Source of the DNA: Streptomyces canus | GTDB lineage: Bacteria > Actinomycetota > Actinomycetes > Streptomycetales > Streptomycetaceae | NCBI RefSeq assembly: GCF_001514145.1 | Contig: NZ_KQ948669.1 | Coordinates: 1 to 64,000 of the forward strand | DNA length: 64,000 bases | Reading direction: 5' to 3' | Part shown: in pieces, positions 16,648 through 25,034 of the stretch | How the letters are laid out: each line of letters opens with the position of its first letter | Numbering within the stretch: position 1 is the stretch's first letter | Program-made: the position numbers and the translations under genes | Notes under the pieces: generated by a model | What the model was told of the DNA's origin: nothing | Databases searched by the model: none | The model's input: the letters and a program-made list of their open reading frames with translations, nothing else

Positions 16648-17826
16648 CTAATCACCTCGCAGTTGTTCGTTCATGATCAGGAAGGCGCCCAGGCCGTGGA
16701 AATCGTTGGTGGCCCGGTCGCGAGCGATGTAGTACGCGTAGTCGCCGACGTTGGTACCGATGGAGATGTCGGCGAGGTTCGTGCGCCCGTCGGAGCCGAC
16801 CGAGAGCTTGTCGAGCACGCCCTGGTAGCCGCGGTGTGCGACGGCCTTGAAACGCTGGTCCAGGTATCCCTGCTGGGCGCCGCGCGAGAGGGCGTAGGTG
16901 AACATGCTGGAGCAGGACGTCTCGGTCCAGTTGTCGCCGCGGGCGCCCTTGTCGATCACCTGGAACCAGCGGCCGGTCGCCGGGTCCTGGTACCTCTCCA
17001 GGCCGGCCGCCAGCTTGCGGAAGACGCCGAGCAGCTGGGCCCGGCGCGGGTGATGCTGCGGAATGCCGTCCAGCACGCCGACGATCGCCATGGAGTACCA
17101 GCCGACCGCACGGCACCAGTGCTCGGGGGCGAGCCCGGTGCGCGGGTCGGCCCAGCCGGCGCTCTTCGACTCGTCGTAGGCGTGCTCGAGCAGTCCGTTC
17201 GCGACCTGGAGGTGGCTTCCGTAGACGGCGAGCTGTTTCGCGGCCTCGTCGTCGGCGTACGAGCTGTCGCCGAACTCCTCTCCGTACTCGACGAGAAACG
17301 GGTTCACCATGTAGACACCGTCCGCCCAGAGCTGGTGGGCGCGGCTCGCGGTATCGGCGTGCCAGAAGCCACCGTCGCTCGTGCGGGGATAAGCGGCCAG
17401 GCGGTCGACGATCTTCTTCGCCGCCTTGCGGTAGCGGTCCTGGCCCGTCTCGTGGTGCAGGATCACCAGGAGCCGGCCGGCCTGCATGCCGTCCAGGCTG
17501 TTGAAGGACTGGCCGATCGAGCCGTCGCTCTTCACGAAGCGGTCGACGTAGTCCTTGATGTAGGTCAGGTAGCGGGTGTCATGGGTGCGTTGGTACGCGA
17601 GGTACTGGCCGTAGAGGTACAGGCCGACCGGGTAGGACCAGCCACCGATGCTGCTCGGTGTGAAGCGGGCCATGGTCGACTCGACCATCGCCACGGACCA
17701 GTCCCGGTCCGGGGACCGGCCGATCGGGGAGCCGGCGGGCGGGGGTGCGGCGGCCGGCACGGTGACCAGGGTCGCGGCGGCCAGTGCAAGGGTCGTCATG
17801 GCCGTGCGAAGACGACGGCGTCTCAT
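16648..17826 (-). CDS. Secreted GH105/GH88-like unsaturated rhamnogalacturonyl hydrolase
   Basis: A 392-aa alpha/alpha-barrel protein with an N-terminal signal (TLALAAATLVTVPAAAP). Family features include WSYPVGLYLYGQYLAY, GGFWHADTASRAHQLWADGVYMVNPFLVEYG (the Asp in WADGVYM is the likely catalytic acid), HWCRAVGWYSMAIV, and TETSCSSMFTYALSRG. GH105 enzymes (YteR/YesR) remove the 4,5-unsaturated galacturonyl residue left by rhamnogalacturonan lyases. It is the first gene of the five-gene run. The start is ATG 17826 with GGGAGGAAC directly upstream. It would complement the PL11 rhamnogalacturonan lyase encoded at 36931-38802. Secretion is notable because many GH105 enzymes are cytoplasmic. Confidence 0.88.
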   Translation of the reverse strand: MRRRRLRTAMTTLALAAATLVTVPAAAPPPAGSPIGRSPDRDWSVAMVESTMARFTPSSIGGWSYPVGLYLYGQYLAYQRTHDTRYLTYIKDYVDRFVKSDGSIGQSFNSLDGMQAGRLLVILHHETGQDRYRKAAKKIVDRLAAYPRTSDGGFWHADTASRAHQLWADGVYMVNPFLVEYGEEFGDSSYADDEAAKQLAVYGSHLQVANGLLEHAYDESKSAGWADPRTGLAPEHWCRAVGWYSMAIVGVLDGIPQHHPRRAQLLGVFRKLAAGLERYQDPATGRWFQVIDKGARGDNWTETSCSSMFTYALSRGAQQGYLDQRFKAVAHRGYQGVLDKLSVGSDGRTNLADISIGTNVGDYAYYIARDRATNDFHGLGAFLIMNEQLRGD

Positions 17827-17895
17827 GTTCCTCCCTCTCCGTGAGCCAGGAGACACGGGAAACATCGGATGAAAGCCAGGGTGGATTCATATCTG

Positions 17896-17908
17896 TGAAC
17901 CGAGTTCA
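17896..17908. promoter_or_regulatory. Short inverted repeat upstream of the five-gene glycan operon
   Basis: TGAAC-CGA-GTTCA sits about 70 bp before the GH105 start. On the minus strand a TATGAA-like -10 lies just downstream of it, but no clear -35 is seen. It is a candidate operator only. Confidence 0.25.
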
Positions 17909-18012
17909 GGATTCCGCCCGTCGGCGCGATCCAGAGTCGCGGCAGGACCGTCAGCGGTCAATGGTCTGTACCGAAGAGGTCGGATGCTTCCAGCCAATTT
18001 CAGCCATCGCCC

Positions 18013-18030
18013 ACTGACTCGCGGGTCAGT
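18013..18030. promoter_or_regulatory. Inverted repeat ACTGAC-N6-GTCAGT in the divergent intergenic region
   Basis: Perfect 6-bp arms with a 6-nt spacer, between the GH105 operon and the aldo/keto reductase gene. It could be an operator for either side; no regulator gene is adjacent. Confidence 0.35.
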
Positions 18031-18057
18031 TCGGACGGATTCTCCGGTCAGGAATGC

Positions 18058-18072
18058 ATCACGGCCCGTGAT
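18058..18072. promoter_or_regulatory. 15-bp perfect palindrome upstream of the aldo/keto reductase
   Basis: ATCACGG-C-CCGTGAT has two perfect 7-bp arms around one base, 51 bp before the GTG start. The compact odd-length palindrome looks like a dimeric repressor site; the cognate protein is unknown. Confidence 0.4.
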
Positions 18073-18122
18073 CGTTGACCATAGGAGTGCCACCTGACCA
18101 CAACCGTAAGGATCAAGAGCTC

Positions 18123-18959
18123 GTGAGCAGCAAGGTCCCCCCGATCATCCTCAACAACGGCGTCGAGATGCCCAAGCTGGGTTTCGGCGTCTGGCAGGTG
18201 CCGGACGACGAGGCCGAGCGCGCGGTCGCCACGGCGCTCGAGGCCGGGTACCGCAGCATCGACACAGCGGCGATCTACGGCAATGAAGTGGGCACCGGAA
18301 AGGCGATCGCCTCCTCCGGAGTGGCCCGCGAGGACATCTTCGTCACCACCAAGCTCTGGAACAGCGACCAGGGCTACGACTCGACCCTGCGCGCTTTCGA
18401 CACCTCGCTGGAGAAGCTCGGCCTGGACTACGTGGACCTGTACCTCATCCACTGGCCCACGCCCTCCCGTGACCTGTACGTCGACAGCTACAAGGCGTTC
18501 GAGAAGCTGCACGCCGACGGCCGGATCCGGGCCATCGGCGTCTCCAACTTCGAACCCGACCACCTGGAGCGGCTGATCGCCGAGACGTCCGTCATCCCGG
18601 CCGTCGACCAGATCGAGCTGCACCCGCACCTTCAGCAGCACGCGGCCCGTGAGTACCACGCGGAGCAGGGCATCGCCACCGAGGCCTGGTCCCCGCTCGG
18701 CTCCGGCAAGGGTCTCCTGGAGGTCCCGGCCATCGTGGCCATCGCCCAGAAGCACGACCGCACTCCGGCCCAGGTCGTGCTGCGCTGGCACCTCCAGCTC
18801 GGCAACGTCGTGATCCCGAAGTCCGTGACCCCGTCCCGGATCAAGGAGAACATCGAGGTCTTCGACTTCAGCCTGGACACCGAGGACCTGGCGGCGATCA
18901 GCGCGCTCAACGAGGACCGGCGCCTCGGCCCGGACCCGTCGACGTTCAACGCCGCCTGA
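18123..18959 (+). CDS. Aldo/keto reductase
   Basis: A 278-aa (beta/alpha)8-barrel NADPH-dependent carbonyl reductase. The tetrad is visible: Asp in SIDTAAIYGNE, Tyr in the same motif, Lys in VTTKLW and His in LIHWP. IPKSVTPSRIKENIEVF is the NADP-binding loop; GIGVSNF-type and AWSPLGSG motifs are also present. It belongs to the AKR5/2,5-diketo-gluconate reductase-like group by motif. The start is GTG 18123 with AAGGA upstream. A palindrome precedes the gene and a strong hairpin follows it. It could reduce sugar-derived or stress-derived aldehydes; the substrate is not determinable. Confidence 0.93.
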   Translation: MSSKVPPIILNNGVEMPKLGFGVWQVPDDEAERAVATALEAGYRSIDTAAIYGNEVGTGKAIASSGVAREDIFVTTKLWNSDQGYDSTLRAFDTSLEKLGLDYVDLYLIHWPTPSRDLYVDSYKAFEKLHADGRIRAIGVSNFEPDHLERLIAETSVIPAVDQIELHPHLQQHAAREYHAEQGIATEAWSPLGSGKGLLEVPAIVAIAQKHDRTPAQVVLRWHLQLGNVVIPKSVTPSRIKENIEVFDFSLDTEDLAAISALNEDRRLGPDPSTFNAA

Positions 18960-18972
18960 CGGCACACCGGTT

Positions 18973-19017
18973 CGGCCGGCGGAGCGGTCCCTGTCGTGGG
19001 GACCGCACCGCCGGCCG
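18973..19017. terminator. Strong bidirectional hairpin between convergent AKR and SDR genes
   Basis: A 19-bp stem (18973-18991 with 18999-19017) with a single internal mismatch and a 7-nt loop, GC-rich, without U-tract. Its position between two convergent stop codons makes a bidirectional terminator very likely. Confidence 0.85.
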
Positions 19018-19052
19018 TCGTGTGTCCGGCGTCAGCCGGTCCGTTCCGCGCG

Positions 19053-19757
19053 TCAGACGGGCTGCCCGATCGGACGTACGACGACGGTGTTGATGTCGAC
19101 GCCCTCCGGCTGCCGTACGGCCCACACCACCGAGTCGGCGATCTGGTCGGCGGTGAGCAGGTGGCCGGGCGGGAGGCTGCCGTAGGCGTCCCAGAACGGC
19201 GTCTCCACACGGCCGGGGGCCACCAGGGTGACACCGACACCGAACTCGGTGACCTCACGGCGGGCGTTCTCGGCGAGCCCGGTCACCGCCCACTTCGTCG
19301 CCCCGTAGATGTTGCCGGGCCCGTGGATGAACCCGGCGACGCTGCCGATGAGCACGATCCGGCCGCGGGTCTCCTTGAGCGCGTCGATGGAGGCGCGGAT
19401 GAGGAGAGCGGGGCCGAGCACGTTGGTCAGCACCATCTCGGTCCAGCCGGCGGGGTCGCCCGCGGCGACGGTGTCATGGGTGGCGAACCCCGCGTTGGCG
19501 ACGACCGTGTCCAGTCGGCCGAACTCCTTGAGCGTGCCGTCGACCGCGGCGCTGATGTCGCCGTACTCGGCGGCGTTGCCGACGAACGTCAACAGGCCGT
19601 CCGGGTTGCCGAGTTCCTCGGCGAAGGCGCGCAGGCGCGGCTCGCCCCGCCCGGTGACGGCCACCCGGTGCCCCGCGTCGAGCAGTTGCCGTGCGACCGC
19701 GGCGCCGATACCGCTGCCGCCGCCGGTGATGAGCGCGACCGGTGAATCGTCGGACAT
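19053..19757 (-). CDS. Short-chain dehydrogenase/reductase (SDR)
   Basis: A 234-aa classical SDR. The cofactor loop is TGGGSGIG (11-18), NAG is present (VVANAGFAT), the catalytic Ser is in LIGSVAGF and Y-x-x-x-K is in IYGATKWAV. VAPGRVETPFWD follows, as usual. GRGEPRL after beta-2 fits NADP preference. It is closest in style to YdfG/clavulanate-dehydrogenase-like SDRs that reduce short hydroxy acids or aldehydes. Start ATG 19757 with GGGGGAAG upstream. It is a single-gene unit, ending at the shared hairpin. Confidence 0.92.
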   Translation of the reverse strand: MSDDSPVALITGGGSGIGAAVARQLLDAGHRVAVTGRGEPRLRAFAEELGNPDGLLTFVGNAAEYGDISAAVDGTLKEFGRLDTVVANAGFATHDTVAAGDPAGWTEMVLTNVLGPALLIRASIDALKETRGRIVLIGSVAGFIHGPGNIYGATKWAVTGLAENARREVTEFGVGVTLVAPGRVETPFWDAYGSLPPGHLLTADQIADSVVWAVRQPEGVDINTVVVRPIGQPV

Positions 19758-19826
19758 GGCTTCCCCCTGTGTTCCCCTGCGGACTCGTGGATGGCAGGGA
19801 GTACATCAGTTGAAGCGCTCTCGAAG

Positions 19827-22800
19827 TCAAGTGCCGCAGGTTCGGCGGTGGTCGGCGGAGGGGAACCAGCGCCGCCACTGTGTCTCGGTGAGCTCTGCGG
19901 GCATCCGGGCGCACACCGTTCGCGCGGCACGGTCGGGGTCCAACCAAAGGATTCTGTCGGCGAGATGGGGTGTGGCCACATGCAACTCATCGCCGTCCGG
20001 GGTGAATCCGAGGGCGAGTACCGGGGCGTCCCCCACGGGCAGGGTGGCGGCCGGGAGGGCGGGGGTGGCGGTCTCCCAGACCTTCACGGACCCGTCAGGA
20101 TCACTGGCGGCCACCAGCGAGCCGTCGGTGGAGAAGCCGAGAGCGGGTGCGTGCCGGTTGGAGCCGCCGCTCCTCAGGACGGCCAGCCTGCGCCAGTCGC
20201 GTGCTTCCCACAGGGTGACGCGGCCCTGGACATCGGCAGCGGCGAGGTATCGGCCGTCGGGGCTGAAGGCCCCTTCGGTGAGGTAGTCCTCTCCCTGGAC
20301 CCCGGCGCGTCCCTTCGGCCGCTTGCCCGTCGCGACGTCCACGAGGGCGCCCTCGGAGGTCAGCGCGGTGCGGCCGGCGGGGTCGACGGTCACGGTCTGC
20401 TCGCCGTTCACGGTCACGGGGCTCTTCACCGGGGTGGACCGGCCCCGGATGTCGAAGGCCGCGGCCCGCGCCGCCCGGTCCCGCCACATTCCGCCCGTCA
20501 GCCCCTGGAGCGAGAGGGTGTGCACGGAGGCGGTGCGTCCCTGTTCGCGGTAGCGCAGCACGCCCGCGCCGGGGTCCAGGCTGAGGTCGCCCACAGCAGA
20601 GGTGTCGACGGGGAAGGTGAGCAGCGGTTCACGCGGGTTGTCATCCGCGGGGGCCGGCAGGTCGAGGCGCCACAGCGCGAGGGAGCCCACGGTCCAGGTC
20701 ACCGCGTAGTCACCGGCGAACTCGACGCGCAGGGCATCGGCCAGGGGCAGTCGGGGCCGTTCACGTCCGGTCCGGATGTCCCACGTGACAACGCCCGTGG
20801 ACGTGGCGGTCGCCACGGCCTGGCTGTCGGCGGTGAAGGTGAGCTCGTCACCCCGGCACAGCGCCCGCCCGGTGGCCGTGGGCACGGGGGTGGTCACGAG
20901 GTGCCCGGCGACGGTGTCCAGAATCCGCGGCTGCCCGCCGTGGTCGGTGCACCAGGCGAGGTAGCGGCCGTCGCGGCTCTGCGCGGGCAACGCGCCGTCA
21001 CCGGTGCCCCGTTCGTATCGGAACAGCACCCGCTGTCGGCGTACGTCCCACTGGGTGAGCGTCGCCCGCTCGGCTCCGCCCGGCACCAGACGCCGTACGA
21101 GAAGCGTGCGTCCGCCCGGTCCGAACGCGGCGTCGGTGTCGGTCGCCGGGCCGGTCGCGAACCGGTGTGTACTGCCGTCGGACAGGGCGCCGACCACCAA
21201 GTCCGCGCCGCCCGGCCCTCGGTGGGCAACCAGCCGGCCGTCCTCGCTGACATCGACCACGTCCTCGGACAGGCCGGGCCACTCGACGGAGCGGATGCGC
21301 CGGTGGGACGTCACGTCCCACTGAACGACCGTGTCACGCACTAGAGTTGTCAGGACACGACCGTGGCTGCCGAGCCACGTCGGGGCGTTGAGGGCGCGGC
21401 CGCCCTCCTCGGGCGCGATGAACACGTCCCGTTCGCTCTGCGCGGCGGCCGTCCGCAGGACCCGCCGGGTCTCGGGCAGGTCGGCGACCCGCCACGCGGC
21501 CAGGGCGAGGTGCGCCGCGGTGCGTGGATCGCTCTGCCGGAGGGTGTCCACCAGGTCGGCCGCGCTGCGGGCCTCGGCCTCGTCCCGCTGGCGCGCGCTG
21601 ACCCCACTCTGCCGCCAGGCGGCGACGACCCCGACCACGGCCAGGCACAACAGCACGGCGAGCGCTGCGGTCAGGGCGCGCAGTCGGCGGGCGGTCCGGG
21701 TGGCGGCACGTCGGCCGCGTTCGTACGCCTCGACGCTCGCCGCCAGGAAGTCCCGTTCGAGCCGGTTCAGTTCACCGACATCACCACCGTCGCCGTCGTC
21801 GCCGAAGGTCTCGCGGGCCTGCGTCAGCCGCGTCCCCCGGAACAGCGCGCCGGGGTCCCGTCCCAACGCGTCCCAGGTGAGGGCGGCATCGGTGAGCGCG
21901 CGGTGCAGGCGCAGCCGTTCGCGGTCCTCGTCCAGCCAGCCTCGCAGCCGTGGCCAGGCGCCGAGGACGGCCTCGTGGGCGAGGTCGACGGTGGTGCCGT
22001 CGACCGTCAGCAGCCGGCTGCGCACCAGCAGCTCCAGGACACGGGCGGTCGTCCCGTCCGCGTCGAGTTCCGCGCGGTCCACGGGCCGCCGGGTGTCCTC
22101 GGTGCCGTCGCCGGGGTTGACCAGCCGCAGCAGCAGGCGGCGCAGCGCGGCGGCCTCGGCGGGGGTGCACCGGGCGTGTACGGCCTCCGCGGTGTGCGCG
22201 ACGGCGCCGCGGACGCCGCCGACGGCTTCGTAGGCGGCGAGGGTGAGGGTCTTGCCGGTGCGACGGCGCCAGACCTCGCGCACCGCGTGGGCCATCAACG
22301 GCAGTCCGCCCGGTTCACCGGCCACGTCCGCGACGATCCGCGCGGTCAACGCCCTTTCCACGACCAGCCGTTGAGCCGCGGCAGGGCGCACCACGGCCTC
22401 CCGCAGCGCCGCCGGCGGCATCGGTCCGACGAGCAGCGTGGAGTCCCGCAACGCCTCGGCGAGCGGCCCGTGTTCGGCGCACCGGCCGTAGAAGTCGGCC
22501 CGCACGGCGATCACCACGCGCAGCCGCGACGCCGGGTCGACGGCCGCGAGCAACTCCCCGAGGAACCGGGTGCGTTCCTCGGCGTCGGCACCGAGCGTGA
22601 AGACCTCCTCGAACTGGTCGACGACGAGGAGGGTGTCGCCGTGGCCGTCGTGCGGGGTGAAGAGGGCCTCGTGGGTGCGGAGGGGACGGGCGCCCGGCGT
22701 GAGCAGACGGATGGCGGCGAGGTCCGTGCCCGTCCCGGCAGAGGGATCCCGCAGCGCCGGTATCAACCCCGCCCGCAGCAGCGAGGACTTGCCGCTGCCG

Positions 22801-23231
22801 CTCGCCCCGACCACCGCCACGAACCTCTTGACGGCGGTGAGTCCGACGAGTTCGGCGGTCAGGTCGTCGCGGCCGTGGAAGTGCTCCCCGTCCCCCGTCT
22901 CGAAACGGGCGAGTCCCGGATAGGGGCTGTCGTCCTCCTCGGCGTCCTCGACCGCACGCGCGTCGGCCGACTCTGCGGCCGCCTCCCGCCACCGTCGCTC
23001 CCACTCCGCCGGATCACCGTCGCACGCGGCGACATAGGCGAGGAGCACCGGCAGGGTCGGCAGCCGTTCACCGGCCGCGGCCGCGGAGAGGGTGGGCGCC
23101 GAGTAACCGGCGCGGGCCGCCATGGCGCGGTACGTCGGGGTGCCCGCCTCGTCGCGCAGCTTGCGCATCTCGTAAGCGAACCGCTGCACGGTCCCCGCCC
23201 CCGGATCGAGCGGCTTCTCCCGGCGCCCCAT
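19827..23231 (-). CDS. HTH-nSTAND1 NTPase with transmembrane segment and WD40-like C-terminus
   Basis: A 1134-aa protein. Residues 8-65 are an XRE-type helix-turn-helix-like domain (FAYEMRKLRDEAG, YRAMAARAGYSAPTLSAAAAGERLPTL). An nSTAND NTPase follows: PYPGLARFE (103-111), Walker A VGASGSGKSS (141-150), Walker B LLVVDQFEEVF (201-211) and RADFYGR. One membrane helix (about 519-539) separates it from a WD40-like propeller (about 570-1134; DGRLVAHRG, SPDGRYLAAADVQGRVTLWEARDW, STDGSLVAASDPDGSVKVWE). STAND proteins are inactive ATPase switches that oligomerise on sensing a ligand. This architecture is common in Streptomyces; signalling and, for some STAND relatives, phage defence are known roles. 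No effector domain is recognisable. Good GGAGGGGGAG before the ATG. Confidence 0.9.
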   Translation of the reverse strand: MGRREKPLDPGAGTVQRFAYEMRKLRDEAGTPTYRAMAARAGYSAPTLSAAAAGERLPTLPVLLAYVAACDGDPAEWERRWREAAAESADARAVEDAEEDDSPYPGLARFETGDGEHFHGRDDLTAELVGLTAVKRFVAVVGASGSGKSSLLRAGLIPALRDPSAGTGTDLAAIRLLTPGARPLRTHEALFTPHDGHGDTLLVVDQFEEVFTLGADAEERTRFLGELLAAVDPASRLRVVIAVRADFYGRCAEHGPLAEALRDSTLLVGPMPPAALREAVVRPAAAQRLVVERALTARIVADVAGEPGGLPLMAHAVREVWRRRTGKTLTLAAYEAVGGVRGAVAHTAEAVHARCTPAEAAALRRLLLRLVNPGDGTEDTRRPVDRAELDADGTTARVLELLVRSRLLTVDGTTVDLAHEAVLGAWPRLRGWLDEDRERLRLHRALTDAALTWDALGRDPGALFRGTRLTQARETFGDDGDGGDVGELNRLERDFLAASVEAYERGRRAATRTARRLRALTAALAVLLCLAVVGVVAAWRQSGVSARQRDEAEARSAADLVDTLRQSDPRTAAHLALAAWRVADLPETRRVLRTAAAQSERDVFIAPEEGGRALNAPTWLGSHGRVLTTLVRDTVVQWDVTSHRRIRSVEWPGLSEDVVDVSEDGRLVAHRGPGGADLVVGALSDGSTHRFATGPATDTDAAFGPGGRTLLVRRLVPGGAERATLTQWDVRRQRVLFRYERGTGDGALPAQSRDGRYLAWCTDHGGQPRILDTVAGHLVTTPVPTATGRALCRGDELTFTADSQAVATATSTGVVTWDIRTGRERPRLPLADALRVEFAGDYAVTWTVGSLALWRLDLPAPADDNPREPLLTFPVDTSAVGDLSLDPGAGVLRYREQGRTASVHTLSLQGLTGGMWRDRAARAAAFDIRGRSTPVKSPVTVNGEQTVTVDPAGRTALTSEGALVDVATGKRPKGRAGVQGEDYLTEGAFSPDGRYLAAADVQGRVTLWEARDWRRLAVLRSGGSNRHAPALGFSTDGSLVAASDPDGSVKVWETATPALPAATLPVGDAPVLALGFTPDGDELHVATPHLADRILWLDPDRAARTVCARMPAELTETQWRRWFPSADHRRTCGT

Positions 23232-23441
23232 GTGCGTCTCCCCCTCCGCTCACGACCGTCCCGCACGTCGACGACCGCCCCCGCGAATTGATTGGCCCGC
23301 CGATTCGGGGCTGCCCAACAATCCTCCGGCCCCTGAACTCGTCGGTGCACGCCCACTCATCGGGCCCCGTGCTCCCGCCACGCACCGGAGTCAGTCATCG
23401 CCACCACACACTCACCAGGACCTCTGTTACGGCCGGTTCGG

Positions 23442-25034
23442 TTGCCAAGCGCGGCGTCCAGGACCGCGCCCTCCGCCAGGTGGCCCTGGTTCGCGCTCGT
23501 CCCCGCCGCCCTCTCCCTCGCCCTCGGACTGTGGGGCATCCGGCGCGGCGGCAGCATATGGCGGGACGAGGTGGTGACGTACGACATGGCGCAGCGCTCC
23601 CTGCCCGACCTGTGGAGCACGCTGGGGCACGTCGACGCGGTGCACGGTCTGTACTACCTGCTCATGCACGCCCTGTTCCGTCTGTGCGGAGACATGGACC
23701 CCCTGCTCGTGCTGCGCATGCCCTCGGTTCTGGCGACCGCGGCCGCGGCCGGACTGCTGGCGCTGGTGGGCCGGCGCCTCGCCGGCCCGCGCGCGGGGCT
23801 GCTGGCCGGGATCACCTTCGCCGCGCTCCCGCCGGTACAGCGGTACGCGCAGGAGGGCCGTTCGTACGCCGTCGTCTGCGCGCTGATCGTCGGGGCGACG
23901 TACCTGCTGGTGCGGGCCGCGGACCGCCGTACGGCCGGAGCCTGGGCGGCCTACGGCGCGGTCCTGGCCGCCGCCTGTCTGCTGCACGAGTTCGCCGTCC
24001 TGGCCCTGCCCGCACACCTCCTGGCGCTACCGCGTTCGGCCCGCCGCGCCGCCCTCCGCGTCGCTCTCGCGGTCTGCACCGGCCTGGCACCCCTGACCGC
24101 GCTGAGCATGCGCCAGTCGGACCAGGTGTCGTGGATCGGCGGCCCCGGAGCGGGTGCGCTACTGGGCTTCGCCGGAGTGAGCGCACTGGCTCTGACCTGC
24201 GCCGCCCCGCTCCGACGAAGCCCCGTGCCCCGGCTGGCCCTCCCGCTGGCGATCCTGCCCGCGCTCACCCTGATCGTCCTGACCCCGCTGAAACCGCTCT
24301 ACGTCGACCGCTATGTCCTCTACGGCCACGCGGGCACGGCCCTCCTCATCGGCGCGGCCCTCGACCGGCTGGGCCGTACCCGGACCCTCGCCATGGCCGC
24401 GGCCGTGCTCGCCCTGCTACCGGTCACCCTCCAGTTGCGCACCCCGGAGAGCCGCACCGACGACGCCTCAGCGATCAGCAGAGCGATGACCACCGCGCAT
24501 GCCGAGGGTGTCGTCTACATGCCGTCCCGCCGCCGAGTGTGGTCACTGGCCGACCCGGCCTCGGTACGGCGGCTGCGCGACCTGGCCCTGGACCGCGGCC
24601 CGGCGGCGTCGGGAACCCTGTACGGCACAGAGGTTTCCGCCCCGGCGATCCGCGCCCGCATGCTGGCGACCGAACGGATCGTCGCCGTAGGGGATCCGGC
24701 AGGGCAGCCGCTGGACCGCACACCGCAGGAGGAGATGAAACGGCGGGTACTGGCCGACGACTTCGTCGCCTTCCGTGTCCGGCACGTCCGGGGCGCACTG
24801 ATCACCGAGTACCTCAACCGGTCCGCACAGCCGTGTGCACGGTGTGCGCCGCCAGCACGAACACATCCGTCCGCCGATGCACGCTCGCCGCGTCTTCAGG
24901 ATCGAGCAGCCGGTCAAGCGTGTCACGGTCGTCCGCGTCCAGCCGCTCGGCAAAACCTTCCCGCAGCCACCCGAGCGACGCGGCGATGTACGCACGGGCC
25001 CGATCGGTCGTCGGCGCCGGAAGATCCAGCATGA
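23442..25034 (+). CDS. GT-C-like polytopic membrane protein (putative glycosyltransferase)
   Basis: A 530-aa frame with about 10 membrane helices between residues 15 and 335. GGSIWRDEVVTYDMAQRSLPDLW near the N-terminus is the extracytoplasmic loop with Asp-Glu (DE) typical of GT-C glycosyltransferases that use polyprenyl-phosphate sugars; HGLYYLLMHALFRL and PPVQRYAQEGRSYAV match ArnT/mannosyltransferase-like proteins. A soluble domain follows (about 340-460). The last 70 or so residues (after ITEYLNR, from about 24825) are Arg/Pro/Ala-rich and antisense to the methyltransferase gene, which suggests loss of the original stop. TTG 23442 is a tentative start; no ribosome binding site is seen. 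Confidence 0.7.
   Translation: MPSAASRTAPSARWPWFALVPAALSLALGLWGIRRGGSIWRDEVVTYDMAQRSLPDLWSTLGHVDAVHGLYYLLMHALFRLCGDMDPLLVLRMPSVLATAAAAGLLALVGRRLAGPRAGLLAGITFAALPPVQRYAQEGRSYAVVCALIVGATYLLVRAADRRTAGAWAAYGAVLAAACLLHEFAVLALPAHLLALPRSARRAALRVALAVCTGLAPLTALSMRQSDQVSWIGGPGAGALLGFAGVSALALTCAAPLRRSPVPRLALPLAILPALTLIVLTPLKPLYVDRYVLYGHAGTALLIGAALDRLGRTRTLAMAAAVLALLPVTLQLRTPESRTDDASAISRAMTTAHAEGVVYMPSRRRVWSLADPASVRRLRDLALDRGPAASGTLYGTEVSAPAIRARMLATERIVAVGDPAGQPLDRTPQEEMKRRVLADDFVAFRVRHVRGALITEYLNRSAQPCARCAPPARTHPSADARSPRLQDRAAGQACHGRPRPAARQNLPAATRATRRCTHGPDRSSAPEDPA

Noticed and set aside
13986..16676. An 896-codon plus-strand frame opposite the GH29 gene
   Set aside because: Composition is typical of an antisense shadow; the minus strand holds consistent family motifs and tight operon spacing.
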